A stretch of DNA of 64,000 nt from Streptomyces albidoflavus (GTDB taxonomy: Bacteria; Actinomycetota; Actinomycetes; Streptomycetales; Streptomycetaceae): the NCBI RefSeq assembly GCF_000719955.1, contig NZ_JOII01000023.1:1-64000 (forward strand), in the 5' to 3' direction. The notes under the pieces are model-generated. The model was given only the letters and a program-made list of their open reading frames with translations, made no database searches and was not told the origin of the DNA. Position numbers and translations under genes: made by a program. This document shows, piece after piece, positions 32,417 to 42,088 of this stretch. Numbering within the stretch: position 1 is the stretch's first letter; each line of letters opens with the position of its first letter.

Positions 32417-34081
32417 GTGCGGCCGGTAGGCAGCAAGTACCTCCTGGAGGAGCCGCTCGGGCGCGGCGCCACCGGCACCGTCTGGCGGGCCCGTCAGACC
32501 GTGCCCGCCGGAGCCGAGGCGGCCGTCACCGGCAGCCCCGGGGAGACCGTCGCCATCAAGGTCCTCAAGGAGGAGCTGGCGAGCGACCCGGACATCGTGA
32601 TGCGCTTCCTGCGCGAGCGTTCCGTCCTGCTCCGCCTCACCCACCCGAACATCGTCCGGGTCCGCGACCTCGTCGTGGAGGGCGACCTGCTCGCCCTCGT
32701 CATGGACCTGGTCGACGGCCCCGACCTCCACCGCTACCTGCGGGAGAACGGACCGCTCTCCCCGGTCGCCGCGAGCCTGCTGACCGCGCAGGTCGCCGAC
32801 GCGCTCGCCGCCAGCCACGCCGACGGCGTCGTCCACCGCGACCTCAAGCCGGCCAACGTGCTGCTGCGCGAATCCGGCGGCGAGCTGCACCCGCTCCTCA
32901 CCGACTTCGGCATCGCCCGCCTCGCCGACTCGCCGGGGCTCACCCGCACCCACGAGTTCGTCGGCACCCCGGCCTACGTGGCCCCGGAGTCCGCCGAGGG
33001 CCGCCCGCAGACCTCCGCCGTCGACATCTACGGCGCCGGCATCCTCCTCTACGAGCTGCTCACCGGGCGTCCGCCGTTCGCCGGCGGCACCGCGCTCGAG
33101 GTCCTCCACCGGCACCTGGAGGAGGAGCCCGCCCGGCCCGGGAACGTCCCCGAGCCCCTGTGGACCGTGGTCGAACGCTGCCTGCGCAAGAACCCGGACG
33201 AGCGGCCCAGCGCCGAGAACCTCGCCCGTGCCCTGCGCACCGTCGCCCAGGGCGTCGGCGTGCACGCCTCCAGCGCGCAGATCGCCGCCGCCGAGGGCGT
33301 GGCCGCGCTGCTCGCCCCCGACCCGTCCCCGGCCCCGGTCCCGCAGGACCCCGGCGGCGACCCGAACGCCGCCACCACCGTCCTGCCCACCACCGGCGCC
33401 CCCGGCTCCTACGACCCGGCCGCCGCCACCAGCGTCCTGCCGAACACCGGCCCCGGCGCGGGCGGACGCGGCGGCGACGCCGACCCGACCGCGATGATGC
33501 CGCCGGTCCCGCCCGGCCAGAACCCGGACGACCCGCACCCCTGGCAGAACCAGCTGCGCGCCGCCCGCGACCGCAACGAACAGACCCAGGTCCAGTACCT
33601 CGACCCGGGCGAGGACCCGCTGCGCCGCCGCCCCCAGCGCCGCCCCGCCCCCGGGCAGGGCCAGGGCCAGCAGCAGGGCGGCTACGACAACCGCGGCCAC
33701 CAGCAGGCCCCGCCGCCCCAGCCGTACCCGAACCAGCAGCAGCAGTACGCCGCACCGCCCCAGCACCAGCCGCAGCGGTACGCGCCGCCCCCGCCGCCCC
33801 AGCCGCAGCCCCAGCGGTACGAGCCGCAGCCGCCGCCGCGCGCCGAGCGGCCGCCGAGGGAGCCCCGCGAGCCGCGCCGCCGCAGCGCCAACCCGATGCG
33901 CATCCCCGGCCTCGGCTGCCTCAAGGGCTGCCTCTTCACGCTGGTGATCCTCTTCGTCGCCGGCTGGCTGATCTGGGAGCTGACCCCGCTCCAGGACTGG
34001 ATCGGCGCCGGGAAGGGCTACTGGGAGCAGATCAGCAGCTGGGTGGAGTCGGTCGTCGACTGGGTCTCCAGCTTCAACTAG
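32417..34081 (+). CDS. pkaA: Membrane Ser/Thr protein kinase PkaA
   Basis: A 554-residue Hanks-type kinase that autophosphorylates and phosphorylates proteins on Ser/Thr. The kinase domain is residues ~5-275: GRGATGTVW (P-loop), VAIKVLKEEL (catalytic Lys), HRDLKPANVLL near 139-149, DFGIARL and GTPAYVAPES. A long Pro/Gln-rich linker (~330-490), rich in PQ and QQ runs, leads to one transmembrane segment (CLFTLVILFVAGWLIWEL, ~504-522) and a short Trp-rich tail. GTG at 32417 is preferred: GGGAG is 8 nt upstream and the length fits S. coelicolor PkaA (about 540 residues). pkaB follows after a terminator, as in other streptomycetes. Confidence 0.93.
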   Translation: MRPVGSKYLLEEPLGRGATGTVWRARQTVPAGAEAAVTGSPGETVAIKVLKEELASDPDIVMRFLRERSVLLRLTHPNIVRVRDLVVEGDLLALVMDLVDGPDLHRYLRENGPLSPVAASLLTAQVADALAASHADGVVHRDLKPANVLLRESGGELHPLLTDFGIARLADSPGLTRTHEFVGTPAYVAPESAEGRPQTSAVDIYGAGILLYELLTGRPPFAGGTALEVLHRHLEEEPARPGNVPEPLWTVVERCLRKNPDERPSAENLARALRTVAQGVGVHASSAQIAAAEGVAALLAPDPSPAPVPQDPGGDPNAATTVLPTTGAPGSYDPAAATSVLPNTGPGAGGRGGDADPTAMMPPVPPGQNPDDPHPWQNQLRAARDRNEQTQVQYLDPGEDPLRRRPQRRPAPGQGQGQQQGGYDNRGHQQAPPPQPYPNQQQQYAAPPQHQPQRYAPPPPPQPQPQRYEPQPPPRAERPPREPREPRRRSANPMRIPGLGCLKGCLFTLVILFVAGWLIWELTPLQDWIGAGKGYWEQISSWVESVVDWVSSFN

Positions 34082-34122
34082 GGCGCCGGCCCGGGGCCGC
34101 CTGCCCCGGGCCGTGGGCCGGA

Positions 34123-34163
34123 CCGGGCCGCCCGCGCGGCGTACACCTGCGCGGGCGGCCCGG
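34123..34163 (+). terminator. Terminator hairpin after pkaA
   Basis: CCGGGCCGCCCGCGC (34123-34137) pairs perfectly with 34149-34163 over an 11-nt loop, a 15-bp stem starting 42 bp after the pkaA stop. It implies that pkaB has its own promoter in 34164-34439. Confidence 0.8.
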
Positions 34164-34439
34164 AAGTCTTTTCAGATGAGCGACCGTGCAGACAAGTCGA
34201 CATATGACCCGGTCAATTTCGGACCGGAACCCCCGGGAATCCGGGCAAAAGCAGTCGCCGGGGCGGCCCGGTCCGCCGACCCGGGCACGGGGGTCCGCCG
34301 ACGGCGCGTATTTTGACCGGGCGGGCGGCTGCGGACGTACGCCGGGCGGGCCTGGAGCGGGCCGCCCCCGCCCAGCGGTGCCCACACCCCCCTCAGTCCC
34401 CGTGGCGTGGCCCCGGGGCCCGACACGTCGGAGCACGTC

Positions 34440-35702
34440 TTGGCACGGAAGATCGGCAGCCGGTACACCGCCCACCAGATCCTGGGGCGGGGCAGCGCCG
34501 GGACGGTGTGGCTCGGCGAGGGGCCCGAGGGGCCCGTCGCCGTGAAGATCCTCCGCGACGACCTCGCCGCCGACCAGGAACTCGTCGGCCGCTTCGTCCA
34601 GGAGCGGACCGCGCTGCTCGGCCTGGACCACCCGCACGTGGTCGCCGTCCGCGACCTGGTCGTCGACGGCAACGACCTCGCCCTCGTCATGGACCTGGTC
34701 CGCGGCACCGACCTGCGCACCCGGCTCAACCGGGAGCGCCGGCTCGCCCCCGAGGCCGCCGTCGCCATCACCGCCGACATCGCCGACGGCCTGGCCGCCG
34801 CGCACGCCGCCGGGGTCATCCACCGCGACGTCAAGCCCGAGAACGTCCTCCTCGACATGGAGGGGCCGCTCGGTCCCAGCGGCGCCCACCCGGCCCTGCT
34901 GACCGACTTCGGCGTGGCTAAGCTCATCGACACCCCGCGCCGCACCCCGGACCGGGCCGCCGGACGCGCCCCCGCCACCAAGATCATCGGTACGCCCGAC
35001 TACCTCGCCCCCGAGATCGTCGAGGGGCTGCCGCCGCGCGCCGCCGTCGACATCTACGCCCTCGCCACCGTGCTCTACGAGCTGCTGGCCGGGTTCACGC
35101 CGTTCGGCGGGGGGCACCCCGGGGCGGTGCTGCGGCGGCACGTCACCGAGACCGTCGTGCCGCTGCCCGGCATCCCCGAGGAGCTGTGGCAGCTCCTCGT
35201 CCAGTGCCTCGCCAAGGCCCCCGCCTCCCGGCTGCGCGCCGCCGAGCTGGCCACCCGGCTGCGGGAGCAGCTTCCCTCGCTCGCCAGGATCGGGCCGCTC
35301 GACGTCGACGAGCCCGAGACCGACGAGGCCGAGCCGCCCGCCGCCCCCGAGGAGCCCGCGGCTCCGGACGAGCGGACGCCGCGCCGGGCCGCCGTCTCCC
35401 TCGTCCCCGGGGCCCCGGCCCGTGACGGCGCCAACCGCGACACCCACACCAGCATGCGCGTCCCGGCCCCCGACGAACTGGCCGGCGGCGCCCGCGGCAC
35501 CGCCCGCGCCCCCCGCGCCTCCGGCGCCCCCCGCCCCGGCTCCGCCCGCCACCGCGCCGAACAACGCCGCCGCCGCCTCCGCCTCACCCTCGCCGCGGCG
35601 GCCACCGCCATCGCCCTCGCCATCGCCGGCTACACCGCCACCCACTCCGACCCCCCACCCCCGTCGGCCCCCGGCCAACAGGGCCCTGGCGCCAGGCCCT
35701 GA
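34440..35702 (+). CDS. pkaB: Membrane Ser/Thr protein kinase PkaB
   Basis: A 420-residue Hanks-type kinase. The domain spans residues ~8-270 with GRGSAGTVW, VAVKILRDDL, HRDVKPENVLL near 127, DFGVAKL and GTPDYLAPEI. An acidic Pro/Ala linker leads to a C-terminal transmembrane segment (LTLAAAATAIALAIAGYTA, about 380-400) and a short Pro-rich end. The start is taken as TTG at 34440, since GGAG (34430-34433) is 6 nt before it and the product then begins MARKIGSRYT, close to the ~417-residue S. coelicolor protein; GTG at 34407 is an in-frame alternative. A possible -35 TTGACC is at 34313. Downstream lies a large cluster of intergenic repeats. Confidence 0.92.
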   Translation: MARKIGSRYTAHQILGRGSAGTVWLGEGPEGPVAVKILRDDLAADQELVGRFVQERTALLGLDHPHVVAVRDLVVDGNDLALVMDLVRGTDLRTRLNRERRLAPEAAVAITADIADGLAAAHAAGVIHRDVKPENVLLDMEGPLGPSGAHPALLTDFGVAKLIDTPRRTPDRAAGRAPATKIIGTPDYLAPEIVEGLPPRAAVDIYALATVLYELLAGFTPFGGGHPGAVLRRHVTETVVPLPGIPEELWQLLVQCLAKAPASRLRAAELATRLREQLPSLARIGPLDVDEPETDEAEPPAAPEEPAAPDERTPRRAAVSLVPGAPARDGANRDTHTSMRVPAPDELAGGARGTARAPRASGAPRPGSARHRAEQRRRRLRLTLAAAATAIALAIAGYTATHSDPPPPSAPGQQGPGARP

Positions 35703-35715
35703 CCTGTCCACAGGG

Positions 35716-36246
35716 GTGCCCTCAAACGCCGGGCGGGCTCGGGTGCCCTCAAGCGCCGGGCAGGCTGAGTGTCCTCAGACGCCGGACGGGCTGAGTGTCC
35801 TCAAACGCCGGACAGGCTCAGTGCCCTCAAGCGCCGGGCGGGCTGTGTTTGCCGGGCGTCCGTGTCCGCGGCCCGCTGCGGTCCGCACGGCCTGCCGCCC
35901 CCATGGCCTGCTGCCCTCACGGCCTGCGGGGCCCCGCGCGGCCCGCCGTGCCCGCGCGGCTCGCGCTGCGGCTCGCCACGGCTCGACGGCGCCTGCTGCG
36001 GCCTGCTGCGCCTGCCGCGCATCCCGATCCCCCTCGCCCGAGACGGGCAAAATCAAGCCCGTCCGGCGCTTGAGGACATCTGTGACGGAGGCGGCCACGA
36101 CCGATGGTCGCCCCACCACCTGCGCCAGGCGCCACCTCAGCCCGTCCGGCGCCTGAGGACACTCAGTGGCGGAGGCGGCCAAGGCCAGTAGTCATCCCAC
36201 CACCCCCGCCAGGGACCCCACCCCAGCCCGTCCGGCGCTTGAGGAC
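35716..36246. repeat. Cluster A: eight copies of a 22-bp covarying hairpin element
   Basis: Between pkaB and prfB (704 bp, no gene) are eight copies of AGCCCGNCCGGCGYTTGAGG plus NC. Five are inverted (about 35716-35740, 35743-35766, 35771-35792, 35797-35818, 35821-35844) and three direct (36056-36077, 36139-36160, 36225-36246). Each can fold into a 4-bp stem around the loop GGCGYTTGA. The stem reads GTCC/GGAC in five copies and GCCC/GGGC in three, always paired. Inverted copies precede direct ones, so larger stems can form across the cluster. The middle, 35845-36050, is GC-rich and holds nothing else that I recognise. Confidence 0.9.
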
Positions 36247-36394
36247 ACCCACGGGCAGCGGAGGCCCACCAGGCCAGCCCCCAGCCGCAAGGCCCCCCAT
36301 GAAGGCCCGCCCTGCCCCAGGGCCCCCATGTGACAAGCCGCACCCACGGACCCGCGCCCGAAGGGCGCCCCGCACGGCACCCCGTCCCAGCCGT

Positions 36395-36400
36395 TACGCT
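36395..36400 (+). promoter_or_regulatory. -10 box of prfB, probable leaderless transcript
   Basis: TACGCT ends 6 nt before the GTG of prfB, the spacing at which transcription would start on or next to the start codon. There is no ribosome binding site between, and no good -35. Confidence 0.5.
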
Positions 36401-36406
36401 GGACGC

Positions 36407-37522
<1,116 letters not shown>

Positions 37523-37548
37523 GTACCCGTCCCGCACGCTTTGTCGAC

Positions 37549-37586
37549 AAGGCAACTGCCGCCCAGGAGGTGGCAGTTGCCTTTTT
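37549..37586 (+). terminator. Intrinsic terminator of prfB
   Basis: AAGGCAACTGCC (37549-37560) pairs perfectly with 37572-37583, 12 bp, followed by a T-run (37582-37586). It is the most classical terminator in the window and starts 26 bp after the prfB stop. Confidence 0.92.
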
Positions 37587-37809
37587 CGTCACAGTCACCA
37601 CACCCTCACACCACCAAGTCGTCGTATACCTGACATCACGTACGGAACGGCCTTGACGCCCCTTCGGAAACTGGCAAGGCTGACGCGCGGCATGCGTTCC
37701 ACTGGGGCATGTGTGAGCGAAACGGGGGGCGGGATCTCATGAGCCCCCGGTGTCCGCCTGCCCCTGGCGCCGCCTCTCAGACGAATGAGCTACAGGGGGT
37801 AGCAGGCAG

Positions 37810-38517
37810 ATGACCAAGAAGACGCGGATTCGCGTGGCACGGATCGCGGCCGGTGCCGTGATCGCCGCAGGTGCCTCGCTGACCGCCGCGGGGGCCGCGC
37901 AGGCCCTCAGCGTGGATGTGGAGGCCGGCGGCCTCGGCGCCTCCGTCCAGGCCGACGAGCAGGGCCTGGAGCTCGGCATCCAGGCCGGCGACGAGGACCC
38001 GGAGCCGACCGACGAGCCGACCGAGATCCCGACCGAGCCGACCGACGAGCCGACGGACCCCGAGCCCACGGACCCGGGCCCGACGGACCCGACCGACCCG
38101 GAGCCGACCGACCCGGAGCCGACCGACCCGGAGCCCACGGACCCCGAGCCGACGGACCCCGAGCCGACCGACCCGGAGCCCACGGACCCGGGCACCCCGG
38201 ACCCGACGGACCCCGGTACGCCGGACCCGACCGAGCCCGGCACCCCGGACCCGTCCGAGGACCCGAGCTCCGACCCGACCCTTCCGGGTGACGGCACCGG
38301 CCCCGACGGTGGCACCGGTGACGACGTCAACACCAACCCCGACAGCGCCGGGCAGCAGCCCGTCGCGCAGGGCAAGGCCAAGGAGGAGCTGGCCGAGACC
38401 GGCGCCGCCGAGACCACGTTCCTGCTGATCGGCGCCGCCACCATGATCGCGGGCGGCATCGGCTTCCGGCTGCTGCCCCGCCTCGTGGGCGGCCGTGACG
38501 GCGGCGCCGCCGCCTGA
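37810..38517 (+). CDS. Sortase-anchored (LAETG) acidic Pro-Thr repeat surface protein
   Basis: A 235-residue exported wall protein. Residues 1-33 are a signal peptide (RIAAGAVIAAGASLTAAGAAQA). A short head domain (34-58) precedes an extended acidic repeat at ~60-150 built from D/G-PEPT-D units. At 194-198 is LAETG, followed by a hydrophobic span (TFLLIGAATMIAGGIGF) and a basic tail, a complete sorting signal. LAxTG is the motif used by class E sortases of streptomycetes. The repeat probably forms a rigid stalk. The head is too small to name. ATG at 37810 gives a clean signal peptide although its ribosome site is weak. The gene is monocistronic between prfB's terminator and a strong hairpin. 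Confidence 0.85.
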   Translation: MTKKTRIRVARIAAGAVIAAGASLTAAGAAQALSVDVEAGGLGASVQADEQGLELGIQAGDEDPEPTDEPTEIPTEPTDEPTDPEPTDPGPTDPTDPEPTDPEPTDPEPTDPEPTDPEPTDPEPTDPGTPDPTDPGTPDPTEPGTPDPSEDPSSDPTLPGDGTGPDGGTGDDVNTNPDSAGQQPVAQGKAKEELAETGAAETTFLLIGAATMIAGGIGFRLLPRLVGGRDGGAAA

Positions 38518-38606
38518 GCCACGGCTCGGCAGCGGTGACCCGGCACGCCGGGTGAGCCGTCCGTAGGGGCCCCAGGGCCCGTACGGACCGTAGGAGACGC
38601 GCAAGG

Positions 38607-38656
38607 CCGAGGGGCCGGTCCGCGGACGCAGCCGGCGTCCGGGACCGGCCCCTCGG
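38607..38656. terminator. Bidirectional long hairpin terminator
   Basis: CCGAGGGGCCGGTCC (38607-38621) pairs perfectly with 38642-38656, and an inner stem GGACGC/GCGTCC (38624-38629 with 38635-38640) stacks below the loop. It separates the convergent LAETG-protein gene and the zinc-ribbon gene. Confidence 0.85.
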
Positions 38657-38692
38657 GCCTGTTCTGGGTACGTGGGGCGGGCGGGCGCCCGC

Positions 38693-38884
38693 TCAGAGGG
38701 CCTGGGCGACCAGCAGGGCGAGGGCCAGCAGCAGTACCGCGGCCAGCGCCGCCAGCACCGCCGGGCTCAGCCCGCCGAAGGGGCCCTCCTGGCGCATCCG
38801 CTCGCGATGTGCCCGGCACACCCGGCAGCGGCCCTCGCTGACCGGCGAGGCGCAGTTCGCGCACACCAGCCTGTCGTAGGTCAT
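38693..38884 (-). CDS. Small zinc-ribbon membrane protein
   Basis: A 63-residue protein. Cys8, Cys11, Cys20 and Cys23 form two CxxC pairs nine residues apart, a zinc ribbon. Residues ~41-62 (VLAALAAVLLLALALLVAQ) are one transmembrane helix reaching the C-terminus, so the ribbon likely faces the cytoplasm as a tail-anchored domain. ATG at 38884 has GGAGAG 4-9 nt upstream. It is transcribed towards a shared terminator and lies between the prfB and ftsE regions. Function unknown; similar mini-proteins are conserved in streptomycetes as far as I recall. Confidence 0.8.
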   Translation of the reverse strand: MTYDRLVCANCASPVSEGRCRVCRAHRERMRQEGPFGGLSPAVLAALAAVLLLALALLVAQAL

Positions 38885-39196
38885 CCGCTCTCCTCTCCCG
38901 CTCCCGGGCGGGACCTCGCGCCGGTCCGGCCGGGCCCCACCGGCTCAACGCCGACGGCGCCGCACGCGTTCCCGGGGCCCTGTTTCCACTGTGCCAGCTT
39001 CCGCGCCCCGAGGCGCGGTCCGGGCGCCCCCGTGCCCCGTCACGATCCCCTCACACGGGCGCGCGGCAGGAACCCTTGACCCGCATTGTCCGGAAGATGC
39101 CGGGAACAACCGCGCATCACGGACCGTCGCCTGCGCCCTCACATCGCCTTCGCGTAGGGTCACGCTCACCTACCCCCGGCGACACGTGGTGCTTTC
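38885..39196. other. 312-bp region upstream of ftsE
   Basis: Divergent promoter region for the zinc-ribbon gene and ftsE. I see no gene. TAGGGT at 39157-39162 could be a -10 for ftsE, but no convincing -35 accompanies it. Confidence 0.4.
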
Positions 39197-39886
39197 GTGA
39201 TCCGATTCGACAATGTCTCCAAGGCCTACCCCAAGCAGAACCGCCCCGCACTCAGGGATGTCTCCCTGGAGGTCGAGCGTGGCGAGTTCGTGTTCCTCGT
39301 GGGGTCGTCCGGTTCGGGCAAGTCCACCTTCCTCAGGCTGATCCTGCGCGAGGAGCGCACCAGCCAGGGGCAGGTCCACGTGCTCGGCAAGGACCTGGCC
39401 CGGCTCTCCAACTGGAAGGTGCCGCAGATGCGGCGCCAGCTCGGCACGGTCTTCCAGGACTTCCGGCTGCTGCCCAACAAGACGGTGGCCGAGAACGTCG
39501 CCTTCGCGCAGGAGGTCATCGGCAAGTCCCGCGGCGAGATCCGCAAGTCCGTCCCGCAGGTCCTCGACCTGGTCGGCCTCGGCGGGAAGGAGGAGCGGAT
39601 GCCCGGCGAGCTGTCCGGCGGTGAGCAGCAGCGCGTCGCCATCGCCCGCGCCTTCGTCAACCGCCCCAAGCTCCTCATCGCCGACGAGCCGACCGGCAAC
39701 CTCGACCCGCAGACCTCGGTCGGCATCATGAAGCTGCTCGACCGGATCAACCGGACCGGCACCACCGTGGTCATGGCCACCCACGACCAGCAGATCGTGG
39801 ACCAGATGCGCAAGCGCGTCATCGAGCTGGAGAAGGGCCGCCTCGTCCGCGACCAGTCCCGCGGCGTCTACGGCTACCAGCACTGA
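39197..39886 (+). CDS. ftsE: Cell-division ABC ATPase FtsE
   Basis: A 229-residue ATPase that with FtsX forms a membrane complex regulating septal peptidoglycan hydrolysis. Walker A is GSSGSGKST at 36-44, Q-loop [10 protein letters not shown] near 90, signature [14 protein letters not shown] at 139, Walker [14 protein letters not shown] near 158 and the switch His in MATHD. The GTG at 39197 begins the family sequence [12 protein letters not shown]. The stop is 27 bp before ftsX, which has an AAGGAC ribosome site in the gap; the two form an operon. Length equals E. coli FtsE (~222). Confidence 0.97.
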   Translation: MIRFDNVSKAYPKQNRPALRDVSLEVERGEFVFLVGSSGSGKSTFLRLILREERTSQGQVHVLGKDLARLSNWKVPQMRRQLGTVFQDFRLLPNKTVAENVAFAQEVIGKSRGEIRKSVPQVLDLVGLGGKEERMPGELSGGEQQRVAIARAFVNRPKLLIADEPTGNLDPQTSVGIMKLLDRINRTGTTVVMATHDQQIVDQMRKRVIELEKGRLVRDQSRGVYGYQH

Positions 39887-39913
39887 GACCACCCAGATCA
39901 CTGAAAGGACGCC

Positions 39914-40831
39914 ATGCGCGCCCAGTTCGTCCTGTCGGAGATCGGCGTCGGTCTCCGTCGCAATCTCACGATGACCTTCGCGGTCGTCGTCTCCGTGGCC
40001 CTCTCCCTAGCCCTGTTCGGCGCCTCGCTCCTGCTGAGCGACCAGGTGAACACGATGAAGGGCTTCTGGTACGACAAGGTCAACGTCTCCATCTTCCTGT
40101 GCAACAAGAGTGACGGCGAGACCGACCCCAACTGCGCCAAGGGCGCCGTCACCGGCGAGCAGAAGAAGCAGATCCTCGTCGACCTCAAGAAGATGCCGAC
40201 GGTCGACAAGGTCGTCCACGAGTCGAGCGACGAGGCGTACAAGCACTACAAGGAGCAGTTCGGGGACTCGCCGCTGGCCAGCTCGCTCACCCCGGACCAG
40301 CTCCAGGAGTCGTACCGCATCAAGCTGAAGGACCCGGAGAACTACAAGGTCATCGCCTCCGCGTTCGCCGGGCGCGACGGCGTGCAGTCCGTCCAGGACC
40401 AGAAGGGCATCCTGGAGAACCTGTTCGTCATGCTCGGCGGCATGAACTGGGCGGCGCGGGCGGTGATGGCACTGATGCTCGTGGTGGCGCTGATGCTGAT
40501 CGTCAACACGGTCCGGGTCTCGGCGTTCAGCAGGCGGCGCGAGACCGGCATCATGCGGCTGGTCGGCGCCTCCGGCTTCTACATCCAGGCGCCGTTCATC
40601 ATGGAGGCGGCCGTCGCCGGGCTCATCGGCGGCATCGGCGCCTCCGCCATGCTGGTGCTCGGCCGGTACTTCATCATCGACAACGGCCTGGCTCTCTCCG
40701 AGAAGCTCAACCTCATCAACTTCATCGGCTGGGACGCGGTCCTCACCAAGCTCCCGCTGATCCTCGCCACCAGTGTGCTGATGCCGGCGCTCGCGGCCTT
40801 CTTCGCGTTGCGCAAGTATCTGAAGGTGTGA
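39914..40831 (+). CDS. ftsX: Cell-division membrane protein FtsX
   Basis: A 305-residue permease-like partner of FtsE. Four transmembrane segments are at ~21-43, 178-200, 225-250 and 272-298. The large extracellular domain (residues ~45-175) lies between the first two, and contains two Cys residues (CNKSDGETDPNC) that could form a disulfide. In other bacteria this domain engages NlpC/P60 or M23 hydrolases or their activators. VGASGFYIQAPFIMEA is the cytoplasmic coupling region. The ATG at 39914 follows AAGGAC. The gene ends just before a strong hairpin terminator. Confidence 0.96.
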   Translation: MRAQFVLSEIGVGLRRNLTMTFAVVVSVALSLALFGASLLLSDQVNTMKGFWYDKVNVSIFLCNKSDGETDPNCAKGAVTGEQKKQILVDLKKMPTVDKVVHESSDEAYKHYKEQFGDSPLASSLTPDQLQESYRIKLKDPENYKVIASAFAGRDGVQSVQDQKGILENLFVMLGGMNWAARAVMALMLVVALMLIVNTVRVSAFSRRRETGIMRLVGASGFYIQAPFIMEAAVAGLIGGIGASAMLVLGRYFIIDNGLALSEKLNLINFIGWDAVLTKLPLILATSVLMPALAAFFALRKYLKV

Positions 40832-40844
40832 CAGATGTCCCCCG

Positions 40845-40876
40845 AGCGCCCCACGGAGAGCCCTCCGTGGGGCGCT
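40845..40876 (+). terminator. Terminator of ftsEX
   Basis: AGCGCCCCACGGAG (40845-40858) pairs perfectly with 40863-40876 over a 4-nt loop (14 bp), 14 bp after the ftsX stop, followed by TCCC. Confidence 0.88.
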
Positions 40877-40900
40877 TCCCTCTGTCCTAGACTCACCCGC

Positions 40901-42070
40901 ATGTCGGGTCTCAGCGCATTCTCCCGGCCCCGGGCCGGACGCCGTGGGGCCCTCGCCCTGACCCTGGTGGCGACCGGAGTCGCCGCGGCCCAGCTCACCT
41001 GCGGCCTCCCCGGCGACGACCGCCCGGCCGCCGGGGACCGCCCCGCCGCCCAGGCCCCCGCCGCCGCCCACGACGCCGTCGTGGAGGCCGCCGCCCGGGC
41101 CGAGGCCGACGGCAAGTCCGGCGCCGACGCCGCCGCCGAGGCCGTCAGCCGCTCGGGCGACCGCTGGGGCACGGTCTACGACCCCGAGGAGTACGCCGCC
41201 TTCGAGCAGGCCCTCGACGGCCGCTACACCGGGGTCGGCCTGCGGGTCCGCGCCCGCGCCGACGGCGCCGTGGAGGTGGCCCGCGTCCAGGAGGCCGGCC
41301 CCGCCGAGCGCGCCGGGATACACCCCGGCGACCTGCTCCGCGCCATCGACGGCCACACAGTCACCGGCCTGCCCAGCACCGAGGTGGTCCGCCTGCTGCG
41401 CGGTGGCGCCGACGCCGTCCCCGGCAGCCAGGTCGCCCTCGCCACGGAGCGCTCCGGGCGCGCCCGCGTCCAGACGCTGAGCCGGGCCCGGCTGCACACC
41501 GAGTCCGTCACGGTGGGCCGGCTGCCGCACGGCGCCGTCCGGATCAAGGTCACCGCCTTCACCAAGGGCTCCGGCGACGAGGTGCGCTCGGCGCTCGCCG
41601 CCGCCCCCGGCCGGGCCGGCCTCGTCCTGGACCTGCGCGGCAACTCCGGCGGCCTGGTCACCGAGGCCGTCACCACCGCCTCCACCCTGCTCGACGGCGG
41701 CCTGGTCGCCACCTACGACGTGCGCGGCGAGCCGCGTTCCCTGCACGCCAGGCCCGGCGGGGACACCGGGCGCCCGGTGGTGGTCCTGGTCGACGGCGCC
41801 ACCATGAGCGCCGCCGAGCTGCTGGCCGGGGCGCTCCAGGACCGGGGCCGCGCGGTCGTCGTCGGCAGCCGCACCTACGGCAAGGGGTCGGTGCAGATGC
41901 CGACCCGGCTGCCCGGCGGCTCCGTCGCCGAGCTGACCGTCGGCCACTACCGCACCCCCTCCGGCCGGGGCCTCGACGGGCGCGGCCTCACCCCCGACCT
42001 GGAGGCGGAGGGCGGGGACGTCGCCGAGCGGGCCGAGAAGGTATTGAGTGGCCTCGGGTCCCCCTCCTGA
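40901..42070 (+). CDS. S41 C-terminal processing protease with PDZ domain
   Basis: A 389-residue exported serine protease. An N-terminal hydrophobic segment (ALALTLVATGVAAAQLTCG) is a signal anchor or lipoprotein-like signal. A PDZ domain covers ~95-190 (YTGVGLRVRARADGAVEV ... GIHPGDLLRAIDG). The S41 domain follows: VLDLRGNSGGLV, nucleophile Ser in TMSAAELLAGAL and catalytic Lys in YGKGSVQ. It ends GRGLTPDL as in CtpA proteins. ATG at 40901 is 7 nt after a TAGACT box (40888-40893), suggesting a leaderless mRNA. It ends 18 bp before smpB. Conserved order ftsX-S41-smpB suggests an envelope maintenance role; targets unknown. Confidence 0.92.
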   Translation: MSGLSAFSRPRAGRRGALALTLVATGVAAAQLTCGLPGDDRPAAGDRPAAQAPAAAHDAVVEAAARAEADGKSGADAAAEAVSRSGDRWGTVYDPEEYAAFEQALDGRYTGVGLRVRARADGAVEVARVQEAGPAERAGIHPGDLLRAIDGHTVTGLPSTEVVRLLRGGADAVPGSQVALATERSGRARVQTLSRARLHTESVTVGRLPHGAVRIKVTAFTKGSGDEVRSALAAAPGRAGLVLDLRGNSGGLVTEAVTTASTLLDGGLVATYDVRGEPRSLHARPGGDTGRPVVVLVDGATMSAAELLAGALQDRGRAVVVGSRTYGKGSVQMPTRLPGGSVAELTVGHYRTPSGRGLDGRGLTPDLEAEGGDVAERAEKVLSGLGSPS

Positions 42071-42088
42071 TGCGAAGATGGCGGGACT

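Noticed and set aside
35716..36246. CRISPR array
   Set aside because: Repeats occur in both orientations with unequal spacing and no cas genes. They fit an intergenic hairpin element instead.
38000..38260. DNA tandem repeat of its own
   Set aside because: The repetition is explained by the PEPTD-type protein repeat of the LAETG protein; codons vary between units.
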